Positions 1 through 5,631 of a DNA stretch of 6,758 nt are shown here, piece by piece. Each line of letters starts with the position of its first letter. Position 1 is the stretch's first letter. A program made the position numbers and the translations under genes. Location: the NCBI GenBank assembly GCA_016302545.1, contig JAEDNK010000082.1:1-6758 (forward strand), written 5' to 3'. The notes beneath the pieces were generated by a model. The model worked only from the letters and a program-made list of their open reading frames with translations. It did not search any database and was not told the origin of the DNA. This stretch comes from Bacillota bacterium. GTDB lineage: Bacteria > Bacillota > Clostridia > Peptostreptococcales > Anaerovoracaceae.

Positions 1-329
1 AGATTGTCAGCTTTCCTGATAAACTTATCTTCCGGTGACTCGGCAGAAGATGATGCAAAGCATGCCTCATCTTCATCTGATGAAAAGATTTCACCTGAGC
101 GTTTCTGCTTGCGCAGATGGGAAAGCCACACATTATTTGCTATGCCGCAAAGCCATGTTGATGCACTGCTCTGTCCTTTGAAGCTGTTAAGGGATTTAAC
201 TGCCTGATAAAAGGTTTCCTGGGTCAGTTCTTCAGCCAGCATACCATCACCGCATTTTGACAGCAGGAAGGCATAAATCATCTGAGAATGTTTTCGATAC
301 ATGTGCTCCATTGAATCAGTATGATCCAT
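1..329 (-). CDS. ECF-type RNA polymerase sigma factor, N-terminal part (partial at left edge)
   Basis: Reading the complement from ATG at 329 gives 109 complete codons without a stop before the left edge. The protein starts MDHTDSMEHMYRKHSQMIYAF. It contains a clear sigma-70 region 2: AEELTQETFYQAVKSL (about residues 32-47), then F-K-G and STWLCGIANNVWLSHLRKQKR (about 57-77), the helix that in this family binds core polymerase and the -10 element. Residues 78-109 are an acidic and serine-rich linker that should lead to region 4, outside the window. ECF sigmas redirect RNA polymerase to a small regulon, often in response to envelope stress, and often sit beside an anti-sigma gene; none is visible here. 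The start is fixed by an AGGAGG site seven bases upstream. The gene is separated from the minus-strand transporter by a terminator and has its own promoter. The family call is firm; the specific sigma group and signal are unknown. Confidence 0.9.
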   Translation of the reverse strand, partial: MDHTDSMEHMYRKHSQMIYAFLLSKCGDGMLAEELTQETFYQAVKSLNSFKGQSSASTWLCGIANNVWLSHLRKQKRSGEIFSSDEDEACFASSSAESPEDKFIRKADN

Positions 330-336
330 ATGCTTT

Positions 337-342
337 CCTCCT
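337..342 (-). promoter_or_regulatory. Ribosome binding site of the ECF sigma gene
   Basis: The complement reads AGGAGG here, seven bases before the ATG at 329. This perfect Shine-Dalgarno match decides the start codon of the partial sigma gene. Confidence 0.85.
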
Positions 343-378
343 TTCAAAGTGTTTCGTAAATTAGTGTCCCGGAATGGG

Positions 379-400
379 ATTTCGTTACAGATATTTTATC
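379..400 (-). repeat. 22-base block shared with the leader promoter at 5475-5496
   Basis: The complement reads GATAAAATA, then TC, then TGTAACGAAAT. On the plus strand 5475-5496 reads GATAAAATA, then GG, then TGTAACGAAAT. That is 20 identities in 22, and the similarity stops sharply at both ends. Each copy covers the proposed -10 box and start region of a different transcription unit, which suggests a shared regulatory site rather than general AT-richness. Confidence 0.6.
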
Positions 401-403
401 ATA
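393..403 (-). promoter_or_regulatory. Probable promoter of the ECF sigma gene (extended -10)
   Basis: The complement reads TATGATAAAAT, an extended -10 element (TGn before TAAAAT). No good -35 box lies at 16-18 bases; the nearest is TTGTAT (419-424), at an unfavourable 20 bases. Transcription would start near 386 and leave an untranslated leader of about 57 bases. The -10 and the bases just downstream are nearly identical to those of the promoter at 5454-5482. An alternative reading is that TGTAAC within the repeated block is an ECF-type -35 used for autoregulation, but a convincing matching -10 is not evident. Confidence 0.5.
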
Positions 404-420
404 CAGCCAAAAATATTTAT

Positions 421-457
421 ACAAAAAACCTGCCTCCAGGGTTAAGGCGGAGGCAGG
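421..457 (-). terminator. Rho-independent terminator of the AspT-like transporter gene
   Basis: A perfect 9-bp stem, CCTGCCTCC (429-437) with GGAGGCAGG (449-457), has an 11-base loop. On the minus strand it is followed by TTTTTTGT (428-421). It lies about 46 bases beyond the transporter stop codon, so it ends that minus-strand transcript and insulates the ECF sigma gene from it. On the plus strand the stem is not followed by a T run, so it works in one direction only. Confidence 0.92.
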
Positions 458-503
458 CATATTCTAAATGATTGTCGGAAGTTATTTCATAAATCCTGCA
501 CGG

Positions 504-1916
504 TTACAGTAGCGGCAGTTTATGAAGAATGATTGTAAAGATAACCATTCCCAGCAGGGCAAAGGGATATGTAGCTCCGTAGCCTGCTCCCGGGTCGTCA
601 CTTCCCACTGCTTCAGTAGCGGCTCCCAGTCCCGGTGTAGAGGTCATTCCTCCGCAGATTGCTCCCGAAAGCATTATCCAGTTGAGCTTGAACACATATC
701 TTCCTACGAGGAAGCCGATAATTACAGCGACGAAGCCGACTATGAGACTTACAAGGGCAAGTGTCACTCCCGAGCCTGTTATAGCGTCTACAGCTCCGTA
801 GCCGTAGTTGAGCCCAACTATGGCAAGGAAGAATGCCAGACCCAGCTCCCTTATTACTCCCAAGGTCTTAGGGTCCATCCTAAATGAAAGAGGTCCTATC
901 TTTCCTATGTACCCCAATATCAGCGAGCCGATAAGCACGCCGCCTGTAGACTCAAGACTTACATATCCTAAAGGTCCCATATATATCTTTATGGAGCCTA
1001 AAAGGTATCCTGCGAAGCACACTATAGCAAAGGCAATTATGCTGAAATCAGTTGTAGGTATATCTTTTACAGAACCTGAATTTCTTGCCGCCTCCATCTC
1101 AAGCAGGTACTTTTTCTTTTCATCCTCAACATCAAACCTGAATACCACATTGAGGAAGTTGACTGCCAGTATTACTATGATAACGCCGAAAGGATATCCC
1201 ACGGCATGTCCTATACCTACCTGACCTGTCGCCTGATTAACATAGTCAGCCTCCATTTCAGGAGTAAATTCCTCTATGTCAGCTGCAGTAAGGGAAGCGT
1301 ATTTTTCATCCAGGTGAAGAACCTGAAGCATGGCTTCCTTCTCCGAGTCTGTTCTGTCTGCCCAGCTTTCGGCATACTCCGTGGCGTGGTTTTCTGCCGT
1401 TTCGAGAGCAGAGGCAAGTCCCGGCGAGCTTGTCATGGCTCCGGTATAAACGCCGGCTACTGCATAGGCATTGGTACCTTTTGTAAAAGCGGTGCAGGCA
1501 TAGGTTGCTCCCGCTCCTATGAGGGTAATCAGAAGTCCCAGCACTACGAACTTGGCACCGTATTTCTTTATTACAACGCCCAGGTCCTTTGCAGCCAGAA
1601 GACCCACCGCCGCAACGAATATGATAAGGGCTGTGGAGAAGAAGTAGGAGTTGATTACCTTTCCTCCGTTGCCTTCCATTATCTGAGTGGCAGCTTTCAT
1701 GCCTGCCGCAGCAGCATCTCCCGAATTATATATTTTCTGAGCGAAGCCGTATACACCCCAGCCTATTGCAAGACCCACGAAGAGGGCACCCGAGGTTCCG
1801 AAACTGAACTTTCCGAATTTAATCTTTCCGAAGAGCAGTCCTAAGGCGATGGTGACGAACATTAGCACGAAGGGGTTCATCATAAGGCTTATTACATCAA
1901 ATTTTACTAATTCCAT
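504..1916 (-). CDS. AspT/YidE/YbjL-type membrane transporter (aspartate:alanine exchanger family)
   Basis: A 470-residue integral membrane protein made of two homologous halves. Each half ends in the signature of the Asp-Al_Ex family: GAMTSSPGL at residues 159-167 and GGMTSTPGL at 422-430, each followed by a Gly-rich stretch and Y-P-F. Hydrophobic segments occur at about 15-60, 90-160, 240-260, 290-345, 355-405 and 412-465. Family members such as AspT exchange aspartate for alanine, and relatives carry other organic anions; the substrate here cannot be read from sequence. It lacks the TrkA-C (RCK) domains that many relatives carry between the halves. Instead, repeat 1 has an acidic insertion of about 50 residues (roughly 173-230) between the TSSPG motif and YPF. 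A longer open frame to 2249 exists, but the ATG at 1916 follows AGGAGG by ten bases, a promoter lies between, and the extension crosses the divergent gene. It is a monocistronic unit ending in the terminator at 421-457. Confidence 0.9.
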   Translation of the reverse strand: MELVKFDVISLMMNPFVLMFVTIALGLLFGKIKFGKFSFGTSGALFVGLAIGWGVYGFAQKIYNSGDAAAAGMKAATQIMEGNGGKVINSYFFSTALIIFVAAVGLLAAKDLGVVIKKYGAKFVVLGLLITLIGAGATYACTAFTKGTNAYAVAGVYTGAMTSSPGLASALETAENHATEYAESWADRTDSEKEAMLQVLHLDEKYASLTAADIEEFTPEMEADYVNQATGQVGIGHAVGYPFGVIIVILAVNFLNVVFRFDVEDEKKKYLLEMEAARNSGSVKDIPTTDFSIIAFAIVCFAGYLLGSIKIYMGPLGYVSLESTGGVLIGSLILGYIGKIGPLSFRMDPKTLGVIRELGLAFFLAIVGLNYGYGAVDAITGSGVTLALVSLIVGFVAVIIGFLVGRYVFKLNWIMLSGAICGGMTSTPGLGAATEAVGSDDPGAGYGATYPFALLGMVIFTIILHKLPLL

Positions 1917-1926
1917 CTCATTTATT

Positions 1927-1932
1927 CCTCCT
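1927..1932 (-). promoter_or_regulatory. Ribosome binding site deciding the transporter start
   Basis: The complement reads AGGAGG, ten bases before ATG at 1916. An out-of-frame ATG at 1921-1919 lies between them and stops after four codons. The site supports the 470-residue product over the longer open frame. Confidence 0.85.
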
Positions 1933-1952
1933 GTTTTGCTTAAACATCTCAT

Positions 1953-1981
1953 ATTATAGACCTTTAATTCAAAAATCACAA
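1953..1981 (-). promoter_or_regulatory. Promoter of the AspT-like transporter gene
   Basis: On the complement, TTGTGA (1981-1976) and TATAAT (1958-1953) are separated by exactly 17 bases, a near-consensus sigma-A promoter. The start would fall near 1946, giving a leader of about 30 bases that carries AGGAGG. It is divergent from the promoter at 2002-2031, with only about 20 bases between the two -35 boxes. Confidence 0.8.
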
Positions 1982-2001
1982 CCAAAAGAAGTAAAGAATA
2001 A

Positions 2002-2031
2002 TTGCACATTTTTTGTATGGTATGGTAAAAT
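2002..2031 (+). promoter_or_regulatory. Promoter of the prepilin peptidase-yhbY-truA-dCMP deaminase-tagO operon
   Basis: TTGCAC (2002-2007) and TAAAAT (2026-2031) are 18 bases apart, and the -10 is extended by TGG just before it. The start is expected near 2038, inside the inverted repeat at 2030-2048. It is the only convincing plus-strand promoter before the operon. Confidence 0.72.
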
Positions 2032-2048
2032 ACATATGCTATATGTAT
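2030..2048. repeat. Perfect inverted repeat over the operon start site (candidate operator)
   Basis: ATACATAT (2030-2037) and ATATGTAT (2041-2048) are perfect 8-base inverted arms around GCT. The repeat begins at the end of the -10 box and covers the expected start, a typical position for a repressor operator. A second small hairpin, ATGCT (2047-2051) with AGCAT (2056-2060) and a TCGG loop, follows at once. No T run follows either, so neither is a terminator. The binding protein is unknown. Confidence 0.5.
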
Positions 2049-2096
2049 GCTTCGGAGCATTGTAAGTGAAAGGAGCACGGGAGGGGTGCAGCGATT

Positions 2097-2816
2097 ATGG
2101 AAAAGCAGCTGATTGTAACATTGATAATATGCGGGGCAGCCATAGGAGCAGGGGTAATTCTCGGAAACGGAGCAGTGTACTTCTTCAACAGGATGCCGGG
2201 AAAGTGGCTCTGCGACTACGACGAAGAGCCTTCGCAGGAGCTTCTGCATCCCACCTGTCAGCGAGTAAAGAGTACGCCGTGGAAGTATGTTTTTACAGGC
2301 TTTTTCGTTGTAATCGGAATAACCCTGGGCTTGCAGAATCCGCTTTATGCCTTTCCGGCTTTGATTGCAATCTGGCTGCTTTTGGAGATGTCAATAGCCG
2401 ACATAAAATATATGATTGTGCCCGACCAGCTTATAATGCTGCTGGTGCTTACGGGTCTGGGCTTTATACGGCATCACGCCTTTGGAGTCATGGACTGCCT
2501 TCTGGGAGCTGCCGTGGGCTTCGGAGTTCTCCTTATAATTGCCCTTATAAGTAAAATCTTCTATAAAGAGCCTGCCGTGGGTGGAGCGGATATCAAGCTC
2601 TTTGCAGCCCTGGGGCTGGCCCTTGGAACGGACGGAATTATCGCTGTCTTTGTGATTTCCACCTTTCTCAGCGCGGGACACTTTATATGGATGATGGTAA
2701 AAAAGGGCGCAAAGCTCACCGACGAGAGACCCATGGTGCCATATATTGCGGCGGCGGCAACAATTTATCTGGTCATTTTGCATGAAATGAGTTACAATAT
2801 AGTAGTACAGCTTTAA
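2097..2816 (+). CDS. Type IV prepilin peptidase, A24 family (ComC/PilD-like)
   Basis: A 239-residue polytopic membrane aspartic protease that, by family, cleaves the leader of prepilins or competence pseudopilins at the inner face of the membrane. The two catalytic aspartates are visible: D102 in ADIKYMIVPD and D165 in GGADIKLF, the family's GxGD-type motif with Ala in place of the second Gly. Hydrophobic segments lie at about 5-30, 65-100, 105-125, 130-155, 165-200 and 213-230. The cysteine-rich N-terminal methylase region of PilD is missing; only NRMPGKWLC (31-39) and one further Cys remain, as in Gram-positive short forms. The ATG follows GGGAGGGG (2079-2086) by ten bases. It is the first gene of the five-gene operon, and no pilin genes are in view, so it probably serves a locus elsewhere. 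Confidence 0.88.
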   Translation: MEKQLIVTLIICGAAIGAGVILGNGAVYFFNRMPGKWLCDYDEEPSQELLHPTCQRVKSTPWKYVFTGFFVVIGITLGLQNPLYAFPALIAIWLLLEMSIADIKYMIVPDQLIMLLVLTGLGFIRHHAFGVMDCLLGAAVGFGVLLIIALISKIFYKEPAVGGADIKLFAALGLALGTDGIIAVFVISTFLSAGHFIWMMVKKGAKLTDERPMVPYIAAAATIYLVILHEMSYNIVVQL

Positions 2817-2835
2817 AAAAGAAAGAGAGAAAAAA

Positions 2836-3132
2836 ATGATAACAAGCAAACAGAGAAGCTATCTTCGCAGTCTGGCGCATAATATCGACCCGACGGTGTA
2901 TATCGGCAAGGCAGGCGTGACAGATAATGTGATTAAGGAAATAGATCAGTGCCTTGAGGCAAGAGAGCTGGTAAAGATTAAACTTCAGGAAGGGGCAGAG
3001 CTTGATGCCAAGACTGTGGCCAATGAGCTGGCTCCGGGGCTCAGAGCTGAGTTTGTGCAGGCCATAGGCCGCAAATTCACCCTCTACAGAGAGTCTGAAG
3101 AAAACAAACAGATAGAACTGCCGAGAAAATAA
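2836..3132 (+). CDS. yhbY: YhbY family (CRM domain) RNA-binding protein
   Basis: A 98-residue protein that is almost entirely one CRM (CRS1-YhbY) domain. It opens with the typical ITSKQRSYLRSLAHNIDPTVYIGKAGVT and continues with a conserved helix and strand pattern through ELVKIKLQEGA and AIGRKFTLYR (about residues 77-86). The family binds RNA and associates with the precursor of the large ribosomal subunit during assembly. It starts 19 bases after the prepilin peptidase stop, behind a purine-rich but weak ribosome binding site (AAGAAAGAGAG). Its stop codon shares one base with the start of truA (TAATG), so the two are probably translationally coupled, and pairing with a tRNA-modification enzyme fits an RNA-maturation role. 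Length matches the family norm. Confidence 0.92.
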   Translation: MITSKQRSYLRSLAHNIDPTVYIGKAGVTDNVIKEIDQCLEARELVKIKLQEGAELDAKTVANELAPGLRAEFVQAIGRKFTLYRESEENKQIELPRK

Positions 3133-3899
3133 TGGAAAGAAATGTTTTGCTGACAATCGAATATGACGGCAGCGGGTTTCACGGCTGGCAGAGGCAGCCC
3201 GAGGTAAGAACCGTGCAGGGAGAGCTTGAAAGAGTGCTGACGCGGGTCTGCGGTGTGCCGATCGCTATAAATGGAACCAGCAGAACAGACGCAGGCGTTC
3301 ACGCTTTGGGTCAGAGAGCATCTTTCAAAGGTGATTTTGGAATCCCCACTGACAGATTATTGCTTGCGGCGAATAACCTGCTGGCAGGAGGGATGAATTC
3401 ACAGCGAGGCGTGGGCGATGTGCGCATCATTGCCGCAGAGGAAGTGCCTGACGACTTTCATGCCAGATTTTCCAGCCGGGGAAAGCTGTACCGTTATATT
3501 ATCAGAAACTGCCCGGATGTGGATATTTTCCAAAGAAATTACTGCTATCAGGTACGGAAGCCTCTGGACATCGAGGCTATGACGAAGGCGGCAGCTTATA
3601 TCGAGGGAACTCACGACTTTAAGTGTTTTCAGGCGGCAGGCGGTCAGGAAAAGGAAACCACGGTGAGAACAATTCACAGTCTCAGCATACGGCGCGAGTC
3701 AGAAAATGTTATAATAGAGGTGTCCGGCGATGGTTTTTTGTACAATATGGTAAGAATAATAGTCGGAACACTTACAGAGGTGGGTCTTGGGAAAAAAAGA
3801 CCTGAGGATGTGGGAAATATAATAGAAAGCAGGGACAGGCAGAAGGCCGGACATACGGCACCGGCAGAGGGTCTGTATTTGGTTGAGATATATTACTAG
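3132..3899 (+). CDS. truA: tRNA pseudouridine(38-40) synthase TruA
   Basis: A 255-residue cytoplasmic enzyme that converts uridine to pseudouridine at positions 38-40 of the tRNA anticodon stem-loop. Family marks are IEYDGSGFHGWQRQP near the N-terminus, the catalytic loop GTSRTDAGVHA with D53 as nucleophile, KLYRYII (about 118-124), and GDGFLYNMVRIIVGTL (about 199-214). The C-terminal APAEGLYLVEIYY is the usual TruA ending. Length is normal. The ATG overlaps the yhbY stop by one base, so translation is probably coupled. No truncation or missing catalytic residue is seen. Confidence 0.97.
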   Translation: MERNVLLTIEYDGSGFHGWQRQPEVRTVQGELERVLTRVCGVPIAINGTSRTDAGVHALGQRASFKGDFGIPTDRLLLAANNLLAGGMNSQRGVGDVRIIAAEEVPDDFHARFSSRGKLYRYIIRNCPDVDIFQRNYCYQVRKPLDIEAMTKAAAYIEGTHDFKCFQAAGGQEKETTVRTIHSLSIRRESENVIIEVSGDGFLYNMVRIIVGTLTEVGLGKKRPEDVGNIIESRDRQKAGHTAPAEGLYLVEIYY

Positions 3900-3938
3900 T
3901 TGTTGGAAGCTGATTTTAGAAAGAGATTGGAGAAAGAA

Positions 3939-4388
3939 ATGAACAGACCGAGCTGGGATCAGTATTTTATGGAAATGGCCGAACTTACGGCGAAGAGATC
4001 TACCTGTATGAGAAGAAATGTGGGCGCTGTCATAGTTAAGGACAAGCATGCCATTGCTACGGGATACAACGGTGCGCCTCGAGGAATCAAGCACTGTGAA
4101 GACAGGGGAGGATGCCTCAGGCAGAAGCTCAATGTGCCTTCCGGAGAGAGACACGAACTCTGTATGGCTCTTCACGCTGAACAGAACGCCATTATTCAGG
4201 CTGCTGCCATGGGACATGCCATTGAGGGCGGAACTATATACATAACCCATCAGCCTTGTGTTATCTGCGCAAAGATGATTATCAATTCAGGAATAGAACG
4301 CATCGTGGTTAAGGAAGGTTATCCTGATGAACTTTCCCTTGATATACTCAAGGAAGCAGGTCTTGAAGTAGAAAAAATAGGAGAATAA
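3939..4388 (+). CDS. Deoxycytidylate (dCMP) deaminase, ComEB-like
   Basis: A 149-residue zinc enzyme that deaminates dCMP to dUMP, the precursor for thymidylate. The catalytic zinc site is complete: H79-A-E81 in LHAEQNAI and P106-C107-x-x-C110 in PCVICAKMI, with E81 as proton shuttle. The N-terminus RPSWDQYFMEMAELTAKRSTC and TGYNGAPRGIKHC are typical of this family; C23 and C53 may belong to a second, structural zinc site. The open frame reaches upstream to a TTG directly after the truA stop, but that codon has no ribosome site. The ATG at 3939 follows GGAG by six bases and gives the usual N-terminus, so it is preferred. The gene is called comEB in Bacillus, where it lies in a competence operon. 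The downstream gene starts two bases after its stop. Confidence 0.94.
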   Translation: MNRPSWDQYFMEMAELTAKRSTCMRRNVGAVIVKDKHAIATGYNGAPRGIKHCEDRGGCLRQKLNVPSGERHELCMALHAEQNAIIQAAAMGHAIEGGTIYITHQPCVICAKMIINSGIERIVVKEGYPDELSLDILKEAGLEVEKIGE

Positions 4389-4390
4389 TA

Positions 4391-5479
4391 ATGTATGATA
4401 TTTTATGGGCTGTATTTGCAGTTGCATTTGTGCTTTCACTGGTGACTACACCCCTTGCAATAAAGGTTGCTCCCAAAATCGGAGCTATGGACATTCCAAA
4501 GGACGGTCGGAGAATGCATACCAAGTCTATGCCGCGGTTTGGCGGGATGGCTATTTTCGTAGGAACAACTGCATCTATGCTGATTTTTATGCATGGAGAC
4601 CCTCGGGTTCCGGGCATTGTTATCGGCGGTGTCCTTATTTACATTCTGGGTGTAATAGATGATCTTAAGAATCTGCCCGCAAAGGCGAAATTTCTGGGAC
4701 AGACGGTAATCGCCGTAGTAATGTATATGTATGATGTGAGGATTGAGTTCATATCCAACTTCTTCGGAGACGGAAAGAGTGAACTGGGCTCTGTGGTTTG
4801 TTTCATCGTGACAATAATATGGATAGTCGGAATTACCAATACGGTGAACCTCATCGACGGGCTTGACGGTCTGGCGGCAGGTACATCGGCCATCGCATCC
4901 CTTTGCATTGCCTATGTTGCATATATTCATGGAATGTACCTTGCCTGTGCGGCTATGCTGGCACTGGCAGGAGGGGCTCTTGGGTTCCTTCCGTTCAACT
5001 TTTATCCGGCAAAGATTTTTATGGGCGACGGAGGTTCTCTGTATCTGGGATTCATGCTCTCCACCCTGTCGATTCTGGGGCCGGTAAAGAGTGCGACAAT
5101 TGTGGCGGTCATCATTCCTGTACTGGTTCTTGGGGTGCCTATCTTCGATACTGCCTTCGCTATTTTCAGGAGGATGGTAAACAAAAGGCCGATTATGGAG
5201 GCTGACAAGGGACATCTTCACCACCGTCTGATGCAGCTTGGTTACGGGCAGAGAAGGGCAACTTTGATGCTGTACAGCGTAAGCGGCATTATGGGCGTTG
5301 CAGCGGTAACCTTCAGCAGAGGCCTGTTGGTGGAAACCCTTGGACTCTTTGCAATCGCTTTCCTGATGATATATATTTTCCTGACGGATGCCAATCACAT
5401 TATGCCGCAGATAAAGAATTCGGAAAAAACGCCGGAAAGCAGTGAAAAAACGGTTGAAAATGCATCCAAAGAGGGATAA
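4391..5479 (+). CDS. Undecaprenyl-phosphate sugar-1-phosphate transferase, TagO/WecA type
   Basis: A 362-residue polytopic membrane enzyme of the MraY/WecA/TagO family. It transfers a sugar-1-phosphate, usually GlcNAc-1-P from UDP-GlcNAc, to undecaprenyl phosphate, the first step in teichoic acid or other cell-surface glycan synthesis. Family motifs appear in order: RRMHTKSMPRFGG (40-52), the Mg-binding D90-D91 in GVIDDLKNLPAK, NTVNLIDGLDGLAAG (150-164) with N153, D156 and D159, the D213 motif FMGDGGSLYLG (210-220), and HLHHRL (275-280), the cytoplasmic His loop of the WecA/TagO branch rather than MraY. About eleven hydrophobic segments are visible. The last 25 residues are a charged Glu/Lys/Ser tail without a motif. 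AGGAGA lies six bases before the ATG. The end of this gene holds the promoter of the next unit, whose -10 box overlaps the stop codon. TagO and WecA cannot be told apart here. Confidence 0.92.
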   Translation: MYDILWAVFAVAFVLSLVTTPLAIKVAPKIGAMDIPKDGRRMHTKSMPRFGGMAIFVGTTASMLIFMHGDPRVPGIVIGGVLIYILGVIDDLKNLPAKAKFLGQTVIAVVMYMYDVRIEFISNFFGDGKSELGSVVCFIVTIIWIVGITNTVNLIDGLDGLAAGTSAIASLCIAYVAYIHGMYLACAAMLALAGGALGFLPFNFYPAKIFMGDGGSLYLGFMLSTLSILGPVKSATIVAVIIPVLVLGVPIFDTAFAIFRRMVNKRPIMEADKGHLHHRLMQLGYGQRRATLMLYSVSGIMGVAAVTFSRGLLVETLGLFAIAFLMIYIFLTDANHIMPQIKNSEKTPESSEKTVENASKEG

Positions 5480-5482
5480 AAT
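5454..5482 (+). promoter_or_regulatory. Promoter of the TM1266-ABC transporter unit
   Basis: TTGAAA (5454-5459) and TAAAAT (5477-5482) are exactly 17 bases apart, a good sigma-A promoter. It lies inside the end of the TagO-like gene, with the first three bases of the -10 forming its TAA stop. The start is expected near 5489, giving a leader of about 143 bases, long enough for a structured control element. Confidence 0.75.
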
Positions 5483-5496
5483 AGGTGTAACGAAAT
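5475..5496 (+). repeat. 22-base block shared with the ECF sigma promoter region
   Basis: The partner of the block at 379-400 on the minus strand, with 20 of 22 identical. It covers the -10 box and first transcribed bases. TGTAAC (5486-5491) followed after 16 bases by CGGTAC (5508-5513) also resembles an ECF-type promoter. A start from that promoter, near 5520, would remove the 5' strand of the leader helix. Confidence 0.55.
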
Positions 5497-5616
5497 ATTT
5501 GTTTTGACGGTACTGACGCCCGAAGGTTTTCTGAGGGGAAAGGCTAAGGAAACAATGGCTATTAATATGAGCATTTGTGGACAGGTGTCGGTATTTTTTG
5601 CCGGCACCGTTTTTTG
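5489..5616 (+). promoter_or_regulatory. Candidate riboswitch or attenuator leader, class not recognised
   Basis: The leader can form a long-range helix TACTGACGCC (5511-5520) with GGTGTCGGTA (5584-5593): ten pairs, two of them G-U. It encloses a purine-rich 63-base core. The 3' strand of this helix is also the 5' arm of the terminator at 5584-5616, so the two structures exclude each other. Inside the core a TTTTC/GGAAA hairpin (5527-5531 with 5537-5541) is possible. So is a weaker CAATGGCT/AGCATTTG pairing (5553-5560 with 5570-5577). The sequence CTAAG...AATGG (5544-5558) recalls an 11-nt tetraloop receptor, but loosely. With the enclosing helix as antiterminator, bound ligand would switch genes on. 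I do not see the invariant cores of TPP, cobalamin, FMN, SAM-I, purine, c-di-GMP-I, guanidine-I or fluoride riboswitches. Confidence 0.6.
5584..5616 (+). terminator. Leader terminator upstream of the TM1266 gene
   Basis: GGTGTCGG (5584-5591) pairs with CCGGCACC (5601-5608), eight pairs with one G-U and a 9-base loop. It is followed by G and six T (5610-5615). It ends just before the ribosome site at 5619, which is the position of an attenuator rather than an ordinary gene-end terminator. It is also the only terminator after the TagO-like gene, 104 bases past its stop, so it may end the upstream operon transcript too. Confidence 0.88.
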
Positions 5617-5618
5617 TT

Positions 5619-5623
5619 GGAGG
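5619..5623 (+). promoter_or_regulatory. Ribosome binding site deciding the TM1266 gene start
   Basis: GGAGG lies eight bases before ATG 5632 and immediately after the terminator T run. It rules out the upstream in-frame TTG at 5575, which would put the coding start before the terminator. Confidence 0.85.
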
Positions 5624-5631
5624 ACGAAAAG

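Noticed and set aside
1917..2249. N-terminal extension of the transporter open frame by 111 codons upstream of 1916
   Set aside because: It runs through the transporter promoter, the divergent promoter and the start of the prepilin peptidase, while ATG 1916 has AGGAGG ten bases upstream and gives a family-like N-terminus.
3900..3938. TTG starts directly after truA for the dCMP deaminase
   Set aside because: No ribosome site precedes them, whereas ATG 3939 has GGAG six bases upstream and gives the usual RPSWD N-terminus.
4436..5398. 320-codon open frame antisense to the TagO-like gene
   Set aside because: Its composition is rich in His, Gln, Arg and Ser with no recognisable domain or ribosome site, and it lies wholly opposite a gene with all family motifs; it is a shadow frame.
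5489..5503. AACGAAATATTTGTT as a palindromic operator
   Set aside because: Only the central AAATATTT is a perfect palindrome; the flanks mismatch, and an AT-rich 8-mer is expected by chance.
5531..5541. CTGAG-GGGAAA resembling part of a TPP riboswitch
   Set aside because: The rest of the TPP core, including the ACCTGAT element and the second pyrophosphate-binding arm, is absent.
5575..5631. TTG start extending the TM1266 protein by 19 residues
   Set aside because: It would start before the terminator hairpin and add residues not typical of the family; ATG 5632 has GGAGG at good spacing.
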